Notes: generated by a model from the sequence alone, not told the origin. Shown: positions 1 through 10,116, counted from the stretch's first letter. The stretch is DNA of 64,000 nucleotides from Streptosporangiaceae bacterium (GCA_025964695.1 JAOPYK010000249.1:62001-126000); one strand, 5' to 3'. Translations and numbers: made by a program.

Positions 1-139
1 TTTTTGTGGCGGTATGGGCTGGTCTGCGAGACGATTTGCCGTTGATCAAGCAGACATGCGACGGCGATCAGGGCCGGCGCGCTTTCATGGACGCAAAGGC
101 CTCCTCGCGGGGAGGTGCGGTGGGGAGGGCGGCGTAAGC

Positions 140-2875
140 GTGAGCGTGACAGAGCAACCGGAGGGACTGAGTCCTCCAGCGCGGCGCGGCGCTCAGGTAG
201 AGCCCGCGCAGGCCGCGTCGGCCGCCCTCCGCAGGTCACCGGTGCCCTCGCAGGTCACCGAGACCAGGGCGCCGCTGCTGCGCAACGCCTCGCCCTGGCA
301 GCGCTCTCTCGCGGTCTGGCAGGCGGCCGGCATCGACTGGACCCAGCCCGGCGCCGGTAGCCCTGCCGGTACCGGTGCCGACATCAGGGCGGGTGCCGTC
401 GTCGTCGTCGATACCGACACAAGTACCGACGCCCAGATCACGGCCGACACCGACCTCAGGGGCGACCCCGTGACCGGCGTCGATGACCACTCCCGTGCCG
501 GCGCTGCCGGTGCGGACACCGAGGCCGGCGCCGATACCGGCACTGACGCCGGTTCGGCCGCCGCGCCCCGGCTGCCTCCCGGGGGACGGCGCCGGGGCTC
601 GCGCACCGGGCGGGCGGTGCCGATCGCTCTCGCCGTACTGCTGGCGGCGGCCGCCGGGACGTACGCCGTGCTGAGCGGCGACGGGAAGCACGCGCCGGAG
701 GCACCGGCCGCGGTCGCCGCAGACCGGATGTTCGCTCTCGACCCGGCCGCGACCACCGATGGCCGGGTGCAGGAACTCACCGGCGTCGCGGCGGCCGGAT
801 CGACCGTCGTCGCGATCGGTTCCGAACAGGGTGAATCCCCGCGGAGCCGGTTCGTCACCTCGGTGGACGGCGGGCGGAGCTGGCGGGTCGGGCAGGTTCG
901 CGCGACGAACGGCGACGAGCCGACGCCCGGACAGGTGCCCACCCGGATCGCCGGCGGCTACGGTGGCTGGCTGGCCATCGGGGGGACGGCCGTCTGGACC
1001 AGCCACGACGGCCGCGCCTGGGTCCGCAAGCACGATGCCCCGGTGTCGATCTTCGGGCCGTCCGACCAGGTGTACGGGTTGGCGCGTACCGCCTCGGGAT
1101 TCGTGGCGGTCGGGGTCACCGGCGCGGCGGGCAAGACCCAGGGGATCGTCTGGACCACCGCCGACGGCGGGGCCTGGCAGCGCAGCGGGGCGGACCAACT
1201 CGGGCTCGGTACCGTGACCGCGATCGACCGGGTCGCGGCCAGCGGGAACACCCTGATCGCGCGCGGTACGGCCGCGCGGACCGTAACCCGGGCGGTCAAG
1301 AAGAAGGGCAAGAAGGGCAAGGTCTCCAGCACGGCCCTGTCGGGCGCGTTCTGGCGGTCCGCCGATGGCGGACGCACCTGGAGCGCCGTCGACCTCCCCC
1401 AGCCGCCGGGCGCCCTCGCCACTCCGGTCCGGCTGGTCTCAGGCCCCGGCGGGTTCTACAGCGTCTGGGAAGTGGCGCGCGCCATCGGCCCCAAGAAGCA
1501 TCAGAACACCGTGCGCTCCGCGGTGCTCGTCAGCTCCCCGGACGGTGCGACCTGGTCGGAGACGGGACAGATCGGCCAACCCGACTACGCGGGCCTGGAC
1601 CGGTTCGGCGGCTCGGACACAGGGCTGTCGGCGTTGATGAAGACCACGGGCGGGAAGCCGGCCGTGCTGCGCAGCGCCGATGGCCGGACCTGGCAACGGC
1701 TCGGTGACGGGGCGTTGTCGGCGGACCTGGCCAAGAATCTCACCGGACTGGCCGTGCTGCCGTCGGCCACCGTTGTGGTCGGCAGCCAGGGCACCGGAGA
1801 CGGCTATCTGTCGGCGCTCGGGGGAGCCGGGGACGTCGACCTGGCGAAGATCCCGGGCATGGTCCATCCGGATCGTACGATCACCGCACTGGCCACCTCC
1901 GGCTCCGGCTCACAGATCGTGGCGGTGGGAAGCGGCAACGGCGAGGCCGCGATATGGACTTCAGCGGACGGCAGGACCTGGCAGCGCGCGGCGACTCCCC
2001 GGGGCACCGGGCCGCAGCGGCTCAGCGCGGCCGCGTATGGCCCGCGAGGCTGGGTCGCGGTCGGATACGCCGGTGGGTCCGGGCTCGCGGGTGCCGTCCC
2101 GCAGGTGCCGCTGGTCATGACCTCCATCGATGGGGCGGCCTGGCGGCCGGCCACCGGTTTCCCCGGCGGGGCCGGGGTCGTGCCGTCCGCGGTGACCTAC
2201 GGTCCGGCCGGCTACGTCGCGGTAGGGAACGCGGGCGGCAAGCCGGCCGCCTGGTGGTCGGCCGATCTCAAGACCTGGCGGCGCGCCGGCGGTGATATCG
2301 GCGACGGACGGTGGATGAGCGATGTCACGGTGACCCCCGCGGGCTATGTCGCGGTGGGCGGCCGCAAGATGGACGCCAACACCGTCCAGCCGGTCGGCTG
2401 GACCTCCACGGATGGGAAGAAGTGGACGGCCGCGGCCCCGGCTCCGCTGCCACCCGGCGCGGCGACGGGCGCGTTCACCAAGGTGCTCGCTCGCGGTGAG
2501 GTGTTGCTGGCGGTGGGATCGGCGACGGTGGGCGCTCAGCCGCAGGTCTTCTCGGCGGTCTCCGTCGACGGGGGCCGCCTCTGGCAGCCCCAGCTGCTGC
2601 CGGGAGGAGGGGAGTTCACCTCCGCCACACTGACCGCCCAGGGCTTCCTGGTGGCGGCGGCGGCGGGTGCCCCGGGACGCACCGATGTCGAGCTGTACAG
2701 CTCGGCGGACGGGCACACCTGGCTGCGGAGCAGGCCGCACGGGAACGGCCTGGACGGGCGTGGCGCACAAGGGCTGACCGCACTGACCACCATCGGTGCC
2801 GATCTGCTCGCCGTGGGCGTCAACGGGGACTACCTGGGTGACACGACCACGCTGTGGCGCACCCAGGTGCCCTGA
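140..2875 (+). CDS. Membrane-anchored Asp-box repeat (beta-propeller-like) protein
   Basis: About 911 residues from the GTG at 140, chosen because a purine-rich stretch (ggggaggg) ends about 10 bases upstream; the open frame reaches back to base 14 without a better site. Residues 1-155 are rich in Ala, Pro, Asp and Gly and look disordered. A single hydrophobic segment at about 160-178 follows basic residues, so the long C-terminal part is probably extracellular. That part carries about twelve copies of a S-x-D-G-x-x-W motif (SVDGGRSW, SADGRTW, STDGKKW, SADGHTW and others) between about residues 241 and 860. These are Asp-boxes of the sialidase/BNR type, each usually marking a propeller blade. 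No sialidase catalytic residues were recognised, so it is more likely a binding or sensory propeller than an enzyme. It stands alone, with a strong hairpin just after the stop. Confidence 0.75.
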   Translation: MSVTEQPEGLSPPARRGAQVEPAQAASAALRRSPVPSQVTETRAPLLRNASPWQRSLAVWQAAGIDWTQPGAGSPAGTGADIRAGAVVVVDTDTSTDAQITADTDLRGDPVTGVDDHSRAGAAGADTEAGADTGTDAGSAAAPRLPPGGRRRGSRTGRAVPIALAVLLAAAAGTYAVLSGDGKHAPEAPAAVAADRMFALDPAATTDGRVQELTGVAAAGSTVVAIGSEQGESPRSRFVTSVDGGRSWRVGQVRATNGDEPTPGQVPTRIAGGYGGWLAIGGTAVWTSHDGRAWVRKHDAPVSIFGPSDQVYGLARTASGFVAVGVTGAAGKTQGIVWTTADGGAWQRSGADQLGLGTVTAIDRVAASGNTLIARGTAARTVTRAVKKKGKKGKVSSTALSGAFWRSADGGRTWSAVDLPQPPGALATPVRLVSGPGGFYSVWEVARAIGPKKHQNTVRSAVLVSSPDGATWSETGQIGQPDYAGLDRFGGSDTGLSALMKTTGGKPAVLRSADGRTWQRLGDGALSADLAKNLTGLAVLPSATVVVGSQGTGDGYLSALGGAGDVDLAKIPGMVHPDRTITALATSGSGSQIVAVGSGNGEAAIWTSADGRTWQRAATPRGTGPQRLSAAAYGPRGWVAVGYAGGSGLAGAVPQVPLVMTSIDGAAWRPATGFPGGAGVVPSAVTYGPAGYVAVGNAGGKPAAWWSADLKTWRRAGGDIGDGRWMSDVTVTPAGYVAVGGRKMDANTVQPVGWTSTDGKKWTAAAPAPLPPGAATGAFTKVLARGEVLLAVGSATVGAQPQVFSAVSVDGGRLWQPQLLPGGGEFTSATLTAQGFLVAAAAGAPGRTDVELYSSADGHTWLRSRPHGNGLDGRGAQGLTALTTIGADLLAVGVNGDYLGDTTTLWRTQVP

Positions 2876-2909
2876 TCGAACAGTCGTACGTGGAGCGGGT
2901 CCCCCGAGG

Positions 2910-2955
2910 AACAGCTGCAAGACCAAGGCCCCAGGGTCATGATCTTGCAGCTGTT
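2910..2955. terminator. Hairpin terminator between convergent genes
   Basis: A perfect 13-bp inverted repeat (aacagctgcaaga and its complement) with a 20-base loop lies between the stop of the Asp-box protein and the stop of the convergent small membrane protein. It could act in both directions. There is no long T-run, as is common in high-GC actinomycetes. Confidence 0.7.
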
Positions 2956-2961
2956 GACCGG

Positions 2962-3150
2962 TCAAGCATGGATGTGCAGATCGACGCCGAGCAGCACCAG
3001 GAACCACAAGAAGATGGCGAGCAGAGCGCTGGCGACCTTGCGGAGCAGGTCGGCGTTGAGGTAGCCCTTGTCCCAGGCCACCAAGATACCGATGATGATA
3101 TATATGAGCCCAATCAGGCTGATGCCCCGGCCCCGATAACGGTACGCCAT
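2962..3150 (-). CDS. Small two-helix membrane protein
   Basis: A 62-residue protein starting at an ATG with a GAGGAG site upstream. It has two hydrophobic segments, about residues 10-25 (ISLIGLIYIIIGILVAW) and 40-58 (VASALLAIFLWFLVLLGVDL), separated by a short charged loop. It resembles small hydrophobic proteins common in actinomycetes that have no assigned role. Clean start, ribosome site and membrane pattern make a real gene likely. Function unknown. Confidence 0.6.
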   Translation of the reverse strand: MAYRYRGRGISLIGLIYIIIGILVAWDKGYLNADLLRKVASALLAIFLWFLVLLGVDLHIHA

Positions 3151-3309
3151 GGCAGGCGTCTCCTCTCGATCACGTGAGACGAACGCCTGGCAGATGCCCT
3201 GTCAAACGAAGGTCAAACTCGGCCCATGACAAGGGCGGCGAACAGATGGCGGACCCCATCGGCGGCCGCTCCCGGCGGCCCGGGTGACTTGCCAGGTCAG
3301 GCCGGGTGC

Positions 3310-5154
3310 TCAGCCGAGACGGAGCCGGACGACGCTGGGATCGTGGTCGCTGATCTGGTCGGCGAATTCCGCGTTCATATGGACGATGTCGTACACATAT
3401 GGCTGCCGGGTCAGTTCCGGGCTCAGAAGGATGTGGTCGAGCACCTGCGAGTTGCCCTCGTAGTCGTAGGTGTAGCGGTCGTCCACGGGCAGGCCCGTGG
3501 CCAGATCACGCAGCCCGGTGCCCGTGCTGAGGGTCTTGAGCGGGGCGGAGAATTCGTAGTCGTTGAGATCGCCGGCCACGATGACCCGGGCGTGCGGGTC
3601 CACGGCACGGATCGACGTCACGAAGTCGGCGACGGCCTTGGCCTGTGCCTGCCGCTGGATTCCGCTGGGCAGGCGGGGCGGCTGGTAGCGGCCGTACAAC
3701 GGATCGTCCCCGCCCTTGGAGTTCCAGTGGTCGGCGATGACGATGACGCGTCCGCCGTGCCACAGGAACTCCCCGGCAAGTGGCTTGCGGGAGTTCACCC
3801 AGGCCGGGTTGAGCGGGTCTACCCGGCCAGGGCTCAGGCTGAGCCGGGCATGACCGGTGCCGTCGTCCGCGGCGGTCACCGGAGTGCTCGCGTCGCCGCC
3901 GGGCCGGTCGACGAAGCCGAGCCCCCGATCGGTGCGGAACAGGAAGCCGACCCGGATGTTGCCGCCGGGCTCTCCGCCGTCGGCGTTGTTGTCCGGCGAG
4001 ATCGAACGCCAGTCGTACGCCGGGCCGCCCGCGGCGCTGATGGCGGTGACCAGCTGAGCCACCGTCTGGTCGGCGGCGACGGTTCCGTCGTCGTCCGGGC
4101 CGCTGTTGTCCTGCACTTCTTCGAGGGCCAGCAGGTCCGGTGATCTGAGACTGCCGACGATCTCCTGGGCCAGCCCCTGGAACTTCGCCGGCGGATCGGA
4201 CGGGTCGAGGTTCTCCAGGTTCGCCGTCGCCATCGCGAGTTCGTCCGCGCGGGCGGGCTGGGTGGTCTCGCGGGCGATCTCCCCCGTCGCGACCTGCGGG
4301 GTCGCGGTGAGGAAGAGCTTGAAGTTTCCGAACGCGTAGTCCAGCACCCCGACGGACCGGCCGGGGAAGCTGTCGCCGACGTTGACGGCGGGCACACCCG
4401 CGAGTGTGTCGTCGATGATCAGGCGTTCGGGGTTGGTGTCCCCCGGGCGCAGGACCAGGCCGCCGCCACGCGATCGTACGGCCGCTCCCGCGCCGCGCTC
4501 GGGCAGCACCGGGACCTCACCGAACTGAGTCCGGGGACCTATGACGACCGCGTCGTCCACCGCGACGCGCATGCCCTCCAGTGACTCGTAGAAGTCGATG
4601 CCGTCCTTGCGTGGGTCGAAGGTGCCCGAGGTATCCACGTCGCCCGTGGCGTCGTCCTCGATGACCGTGCTCGGCGGCCTGCGCCCGTGCGGCCCGACGA
4701 CCACTGCGGGCGGCAACGGCGCCCCGTGGGCGGCCACCGTGACGGCGCTCGCGTCCAGTTCGGTGCGGGTCAGGTTCGCCGAGGTGGCACCGCCGGGACG
4801 GAACTCCGCGACCAGTCCGTCGACCAGGACCGAGTCCGCGACCACGACGGTGGGCTTGCTCCTGGTGAAGACGAAGATGCCCTCGGAGGTGGCCTCGTTG
4901 GTGTCTGGCCGGGGGTCCTGAGCCCAGAAGCCGTTTCCGGTGACGGCGGTGACCACGCCCGGAACCTGGGTGACCTGGTCGCCCACCAGCGGGGAGAGCT
5001 GGGCGGCGCCCTGGATGTCGTGGATGCGGGGCGCCGCGGGGACGGGGCCGGCGCCGGCGATGCCGGCGGGCAGGAGGACCGCCGTGAGGACGACTCCCAG
5101 GGGGACGCAGAGCAGCCGGCCGGTTCCGCGCCGACGGGGTCGTGAGTAGGTCAC
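3310..5154 (-). CDS. Secreted endonuclease/exonuclease/phosphatase family protein
   Basis: 614 residues. The N-terminus has an Arg-rich start, a hydrophobic stretch at about 14-33 and an Ala-x-Ala type end, so it is a Sec signal peptide and the enzyme is exported. Residues about 40-290 form a beta-rich region with OB-like features (QVPGVVTAVTGNGFWAQD) seen in ExeM/NucH-type extracellular nucleases. The C-terminal half is an EEP domain: TANLENLDPSD, LLALEEVQD, a metal-site region (DHWNSKGGDD), AGDLNDYE and the terminal SDHDPSVVRL with the catalytic His-Asp. This order matches secreted DNases or phosphodiesterases; the exact substrate cannot be told. Starts at GTG with GGAGA upstream. It stands alone, with 227 bp of AT-richer sequence upstream that should hold its promoter. 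Confidence 0.85.
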   Translation of the reverse strand: MTYSRPRRRGTGRLLCVPLGVVLTAVLLPAGIAGAGPVPAAPRIHDIQGAAQLSPLVGDQVTQVPGVVTAVTGNGFWAQDPRPDTNEATSEGIFVFTRSKPTVVVADSVLVDGLVAEFRPGGATSANLTRTELDASAVTVAAHGAPLPPAVVVGPHGRRPPSTVIEDDATGDVDTSGTFDPRKDGIDFYESLEGMRVAVDDAVVIGPRTQFGEVPVLPERGAGAAVRSRGGGLVLRPGDTNPERLIIDDTLAGVPAVNVGDSFPGRSVGVLDYAFGNFKLFLTATPQVATGEIARETTQPARADELAMATANLENLDPSDPPAKFQGLAQEIVGSLRSPDLLALEEVQDNSGPDDDGTVAADQTVAQLVTAISAAGGPAYDWRSISPDNNADGGEPGGNIRVGFLFRTDRGLGFVDRPGGDASTPVTAADDGTGHARLSLSPGRVDPLNPAWVNSRKPLAGEFLWHGGRVIVIADHWNSKGGDDPLYGRYQPPRLPSGIQRQAQAKAVADFVTSIRAVDPHARVIVAGDLNDYEFSAPLKTLSTGTGLRDLATGLPVDDRYTYDYEGNSQVLDHILLSPELTRQPYVYDIVHMNAEFADQISDHDPSVVRLRLG

Positions 5155-5381
5155 CGGCTCTCCATGATCGACTCAACGAAGTCTCATTGGAACACGAAGA
5201 ATGCCGATATAAAACGAAATCGACCCATCCGGTCCCCATGATTGACTCATGGCAAATGTCACGTTTGCTGTACGTGGCGATCACGGTAACATCACGGCCC
5301 GGTGTTGGCCAGCAATGACTCAGGGGCCCCCGCGCGCCCGGAGACCCCTGAATTCGGCCGGGTGTCCCGGCCGGGGTGGAC

Positions 5382-6467
5382 TCAGTCGAACAGGACGACC
5401 TGGCGGATGACGTCACCGCTGTTCAGCGCCTCGACGGCGTCGTTGAGCTCCTCGAACTTGATGCGCCGGCTGATCAGGCTCTCCAGGTCGAGCTTGCCGG
5501 CCCGCCACAGGTCGACGAAGATCGGGATGTCACGCTTGAGATCGCAGCCGCCGTACAGCGAGGCCTTCAGGCTCTTGCCCTCGAACAGCAGCGAGAACGC
5601 GTTCTGCGTCCAGTTGTCCTCACCCGCGCCCGCGCCGACCACGATCACGTCCCCGCCGCGCCGGGTGGCGGTCCAGGCGGTCTGGATCGCGGCGGACTTG
5701 CCGACCACCTCGAAGACGTAGTCGAAGCCGCCCCCGGTGAGCAGGCCGGTGGTCTCGGCCACGTTGTCGAGCGTGGCGGTGTGCGTGGCGCCGAAGTGCT
5801 TGGCGATCTCGTGCTTGGCCTCATTCGGATCGATGGCCAGGATGGTCGAGGCGCCGGCGATCTTGGCACCCTGGATGACCGAGAGCCCGACGCCGCCGGC
5901 GCCCACCACGGCCACCTTGGAGCCCGGTGTCACCTTGGCGGTGTTGAACACCGCGCCGACCCCGGTGGGGATGCCGCAGCCGAGCAGCGCCGCGTACTCG
6001 AACGGCACGTCGTCGGCGATCTTGATCACCGCCTGGTAGGGGACCACCATCTCCTCGGCCCAGGTGCCGACCCCGGCCATGCCGAACGCCGGGCTGCCGT
6101 CGCCCAGCAGAAAGCGCGGGACGCTGAAGGCTTCACCGATGAAGGTCATGCACAGGTACGGCTCGCCGCGCAGGCACTCGGCGCAGGAGCCGCAGTCGGG
6201 GCTCCAGTTGACGACGACGTGGTCGCCGACCTGCACGTTGGTGACGTGGTCACCGACCTCGACGACCACCCCGGAGCCCTCGTGGCCGATGACCGCCGGC
6301 GGCATAACCGGCAGCACCCCGGTCATCGACGACAGGTCGGAGTGACAGACGCCGGTGGCCTTGATCTTGATCTTCACCTGGGCCGGGCCCGGTTCGATCG
6401 TGGTGACATCGTCACGCAGGTCGAGTTCCTTGTCGCCGACCTGATGCAATACCGCGGCACGTGCCAT
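5382..6467 (-). CDS. Zinc-dependent NAD(P) alcohol dehydrogenase
   Basis: 361 residues of the medium-chain zinc alcohol dehydrogenase family. Visible features are the catalytic zinc Cys and GHE (GVCHSD, IGHEGSG), the structural zinc lobe with four Cys (DCGSCAECLRGEPYLC), and the Rossmann motif VVGAGGVGLS at about residue 190. Length is normal for the family. It is third in a minus-strand run with a PPOX-fold protein and a ferredoxin. The only promoter in that run appears to lie at about 7.24 kb under a KstR-type box, so a role in oxidising a side-chain alcohol during steroid breakdown is a reasonable inference. GGAGG precedes the ATG. The substrate is not determined by the sequence. Confidence 0.88.
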   Translation of the reverse strand: MARAAVLHQVGDKELDLRDDVTTIEPGPAQVKIKIKATGVCHSDLSSMTGVLPVMPPAVIGHEGSGVVVEVGDHVTNVQVGDHVVVNWSPDCGSCAECLRGEPYLCMTFIGEAFSVPRFLLGDGSPAFGMAGVGTWAEEMVVPYQAVIKIADDVPFEYAALLGCGIPTGVGAVFNTAKVTPGSKVAVVGAGGVGLSVIQGAKIAGASTILAIDPNEAKHEIAKHFGATHTATLDNVAETTGLLTGGGFDYVFEVVGKSAAIQTAWTATRRGGDVIVVGAGAGEDNWTQNAFSLLFEGKSLKASLYGGCDLKRDIPIFVDLWRAGKLDLESLISRRIKFEELNDAVEALNSGDVIRQVVLFD

Positions 6468-6529
6468 GGGGGTTCCTCCACGGGGGGAGACGCCGTCGTC
6501 GGCGTCGGGGTGGTTGGGTGACCTGCCGG

Positions 6530-6721
6530 TTATTCGGTGAGGGTCAGGGCCGCCTTGGGGCAGGACCGTACGGCGTGCCGTACGCGATCGACGAGCTCCG
6601 CAGGAGGATGCGGCTGCAGGACCTCGAGATTGTCGTCGTCGTCCAGCTCGAACACCTCAGGGGCCAGACCCGCGCACACCGCGTTCGCCTCGCACACCAG
6701 CGGGTCCACTCGTACTTCCAT
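6530..6721 (-). CDS. [3Fe-4S] ferredoxin
   Basis: 63 residues, with the C-x5-C pair (CEANAVC) near the N-terminus and a distal Cys in SCPKAAL. This is the three-cysteine pattern of actinobacterial [3Fe-4S] ferredoxins that feed electrons to cytochrome P450s. AAGGAG sits before the ATG. Two P450 genes lie 5 kb away under the same type of KstR box, so this is the best candidate electron donor for them. It resembles FdxD of the mycobacterial cholesterol regulon in kind and context; orthology was not tested. Confidence 0.88.
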   Translation of the reverse strand: MEVRVDPLVCEANAVCAGLAPEVFELDDDDNLEVLQPHPPAELVDRVRHAVRSCPKAALTLTE

Positions 6722-6781
6722 CGCGTGCTCCTTGATTCCGGGGCCGTACGCGAGTCCGGCCGAGATCGTCAGGCTCTCGTG

Positions 6782-7210
6782 CTAGGCCAGCTTGGCGTGG
6801 TCCCAGGACGCGACGCGGGAGACGTTGACGACATACGCGTAACGCTTGGCCGCCGTCTGCTCGACGAACGGCGCGATGTCGGCCTCGTCCTGGATGTCCA
6901 TCATGCGCCGGACCACTTCGCTGCCAACATACCGAATCCGATTCGGATCGGTCACGATCTCAGCCGTTCCGTAGATCAGTGCGCCGCGCAGCTCAAAGTA
7001 GTCCTCGCCGGTCTCGATCAGGCAGGTGACCCGGGGATCGCGCTCGATGTTCCGGGCCTTCTGTGAGGTCCGGTAGGTCCAGAATCCGATCTGGTCATCG
7101 ACCAGCCCGTAGAACATGGTCACCATGTGCGGGGTGCCGTCCGGGTTGATCGTGCCGAGTTGCAGCTTGCGTTGGCCCTCGATAAGGGCGGACACCTCTT
7201 TTTCGGACAT
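6782..7210 (-). CDS. PPOX-fold (pyridoxamine oxidase-like) flavin/F420 protein
   Basis: 142 residues from the ATG at 7210 (MSEKEV); in-frame GTG and ATG codons upstream would add up to 25 residues but would run into the operator at 7243. The fold is recognised from LGTINPDGTPHMVTMFYG, FWTYRTSQKARNIERDPRVT and the C-terminal YAYVV...SWDHAKL. Such split-barrel proteins bind FMN or F420 and act as oxidases or reductases. It is the first gene of a run with ferredoxin and alcohol dehydrogenase, directly behind a consensus KstR box. Cofactor and substrate are unknown. Confidence 0.8.
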   Translation of the reverse strand: MSEKEVSALIEGQRKLQLGTINPDGTPHMVTMFYGLVDDQIGFWTYRTSQKARNIERDPRVTCLIETGEDYFELRGALIYGTAEIVTDPNRIRYVGSEVVRRMMDIQDEADIAPFVEQTAAKRYAYVVNVSRVASWDHAKLA

Positions 7211-7242
7211 GGAAATCCGCTTGCGCTCGCTCACCGGAAAAG

Positions 7243-7256
7243 TAGAACACGTTTCA
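7243..7256. promoter_or_regulatory. KstR-type operator upstream of PPOX-ferredoxin-ADH run
   Basis: TAGAACACGTTTCA fits the published KstR consensus TnnAACnnGTTnnA at every fixed position. It lies 33 bp upstream of the PPOX start. Confidence 0.7.
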
Positions 7257-7381
7257 GTCTGAGGCGGCAAGAGGTGATCGGCCACGATGTGGGCGAGATG
7301 AGGGCCCCCGCCGGGATGCGTGGCCGACGCCTCCTGGCAACCTCTCAGTCGGGGGAACGCCGCCGGGTGGCCGCATCGTAG

Positions 7382-8175
<794 letters not shown>

Positions 8176-8222
8176 GGCACGGCCCAGGCCCGGGCGGGGC
8201 TGGGCCGGGCTGGGCCGGTGGG

Positions 8223-9374
8223 TCAGCGGTCGGCGGAACTCCGCACGGTGCTGGGAATCTGCGCGGCCTCACAACCGCACGCGGCCGGATCGGCCGGGGC
8301 GCTGGGGCCCAGCGGGCGGTCCGCGATCTCCTTGAAGATCACTGAACCCGGGGTCGCGCCGCTCAGCGCGTCGGCCGCCAGGATGACCGCCGCGGCCGTG
8401 TAGGTGGACCGGTCTCCGGGGAAGTGCCGGTCGTTGACGAACTGGTAACCCGTCCAGTACGACCCGTCCTCATGCCGCAGGAACTGCATCTTCGTGAACA
8501 GCTCCAGCGCGCGATCCTGGTCGCCGATGGAGTCGAGCGCCATCACCAGCTCGCAGGTCTCCGCGCCGGTCACCCAGGGCTGGTCCGACACGCAGCGGCA
8601 GCCGAGGTCGCCGACGACGAAGGTGTCCCAGCGGTCCTTGATCCGCTGGTAGGCGGGCAGGCCGCGGACCGGTCCGGCCAGCACCGGGTAGTACCAGTCC
8701 ATCGACCAGCGGCCCTTGTCGGCGAACGCCTCGGGGTGCGCGGCGATCACATGGCCCAACTGGTCCGCCGCGAGCTCCCAGTCCGGCTGGGGCTCGTCCA
8801 GATGCTCGGCCAGCGCCACCGCGCAGCGCAGCGACTGGTAGATCGAGGAGCAGCCGGTCAGCAGCGCGTGGTCACTCGGCTGCCCGTCCGGATGCCGGAT
8901 CCAGATGATCTCGCCGCGGACGGTCTGCAGGCCCAGCACGAAGTCGATCGCACGGCGCACGCTCGGCCACATCCCGGCCACGAACTCCTCGTCGCCGGTG
9001 ACGAGGAGCTCATGCCACACCCCCACCGCGAGGTAGGCCGCGTGGTTGGACTCACCGCCCGCCTCGGTCACCTCCCCGGCGATCCACTTGGCCGGCCAGG
9101 AGCCGTCGGGCCGCTGCTCGCCGCGCAACCACTCGTACGCGCGCCGGGCGGGCTCGGTCAGCCCCGCCACCGTGAGCGCCATCGCGGCCTCGATGTGGTT
9201 CCACGCGTCCACATGGCCGGGCGGCAGGTCCTGGCCGTCCACCCGGGTGGCGGCGAACCACGGGATCGCACCGGACGGGTCCTGCTGCCGGGCGATGCTC
9301 TGAGCGGTGGCCACCAGCTCGCTCGCGGTCACCACCCCGTGGACGGACGGAATCACGGCAGGCTCAGGCCGCAT
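8223..9374 (-). CDS. Prenyltransferase/cyclase-like alpha/alpha-toroid protein
   Basis: 383 residues. Repeated helix-pair motifs of the QxxDGSW kind (EQRPDGSW, RHEDGSYW) and Gly/Trp-rich turns point to a six-hairpin alpha/alpha toroid, as in squalene-hopene cyclases, prenyltransferases and some glycoside hydrolases. No DxDD cyclase motif was found. It ends with a Cys-containing tail (AACGCEAAQ). Its ATG overlaps the 3' end of the upstream methyltransferase by 11 bp and is preceded by AAGGAG, so the two are translationally coupled. Together with a family-4 glycosyltransferase they form a three-gene set, likely for a glycosylated or lipid-linked metabolite; the product is unknown. Confidence 0.6.
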   Translation of the reverse strand: MRPEPAVIPSVHGVVTASELVATAQSIARQQDPSGAIPWFAATRVDGQDLPPGHVDAWNHIEAAMALTVAGLTEPARRAYEWLRGEQRPDGSWPAKWIAGEVTEAGGESNHAAYLAVGVWHELLVTGDEEFVAGMWPSVRRAIDFVLGLQTVRGEIIWIRHPDGQPSDHALLTGCSSIYQSLRCAVALAEHLDEPQPDWELAADQLGHVIAAHPEAFADKGRWSMDWYYPVLAGPVRGLPAYQRIKDRWDTFVVGDLGCRCVSDQPWVTGAETCELVMALDSIGDQDRALELFTKMQFLRHEDGSYWTGYQFVNDRHFPGDRSTYTAAAVILAADALSGATPGSVIFKEIADRPLGPSAPADPAACGCEAAQIPSTVRSSADR

Positions 9375-10116
9375 CCGCCGACTCCTTGGTCCGGCCCTCG
9401 GAGGGGGCCGGCTTGGTGAAGTACGTCACGACGCTCTTGCCGATGAGCGGGTTGAGCGCCCGTTCGGCCAGCCGGGTCGCGAGCGGGCGCTTCATGATGT
9501 CCCAGACCAGGACCTGGTGGTAGGCCTTGGCCAGCGGGTTCTCACCGTTGTCGACGCCCACCGCGCACTTGATCCACCAGTAAGGGGCGTGCAGCCCGTG
9601 CGCGTGGTGGTGACCGTCAACCCGGAAGCCGGTGTACTTCAGCTTGGCCTGCAGCTCCGCGAGCGTGTAGATGCGGACATGCCCGCCGGGAGCGGTGTGG
9701 TAGTCCTCCGACAGCGCCCAGCAGATCCGCTCCGGTAGCCAGCTGGGCACCGTCACGGCGAGCTGACCGCCCGGCTTGAGCACCCGCATCAGCTCGGACA
9801 TCGCGCGCATGTCGTCGGGGATGTGCTCCAGGACCTCGGAGGCGATGATCTTGTCGAACGTGTCGTCCTCGAACGGCAGCTCTAGGGCGTCGCCCCGCAC
9901 GATCCTGGCCGTGGCGCCCTCGGGGGCCTCACCCTCCAGCCGCATGGCGCCGAACATCCTCTCGACACCGTCCAGCTCCTGCTGGTCCATGTCGAACGCC
10001 ACGACATGGGCGCCCCGGCGGTAAAGCTCGAAGGCATGCCGCCCGGCTCCGCACCCCATGTCCAGAATGTGATCACCCGGTGAGACGGGGAACCGCTGGA
10101 AGTCAACGGTAAGCAG
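9364..10116 (-). CDS. Class I SAM-dependent methyltransferase (CTG start)
   Basis: About 250 residues. Motif I is HILDMGCGAGRHAFEL, followed by VVAFDMDQQELDGVE, the motif ASEVLEHIPDD and LKPGGQLAVTVPS, which is a typical Methyltransf_11 protein. The frame stays open far into the glycosyltransferase gene, but homology-like sequence begins at LLTVDFQRF. No ATG, GTG or TTG lies nearby in frame. A CTG at 10116 follows GGAAGGAG at 7-base spacing, so I call CTG as the start. It lies between the glycosyltransferase (52-bp gap) and the toroid protein (overlap). Substrate unknown. Confidence 0.78.
   Translation of the reverse strand: MLTVDFQRFPVSPGDHILDMGCGAGRHAFELYRRGAHVVAFDMDQQELDGVERMFGAMRLEGEAPEGATARIVRGDALELPFEDDTFDKIIASEVLEHIPDDMRAMSELMRVLKPGGQLAVTVPSWLPERICWALSEDYHTAPGGHVRIYTLAELQAKLKYTGFRVDGHHHAHGLHAPYWWIKCAVGVDNGENPLAKAYHQVLVWDIMKRPLATRLAERALNPLIGKSVVTYFTKPAPSEGRTKESADAA

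Noticed and set aside
8176-8222. Repeated gctgggccgg units after the methyltransferase as a terminator
   Set aside because: They are direct repeats with only weak pairing and no convincing stem.
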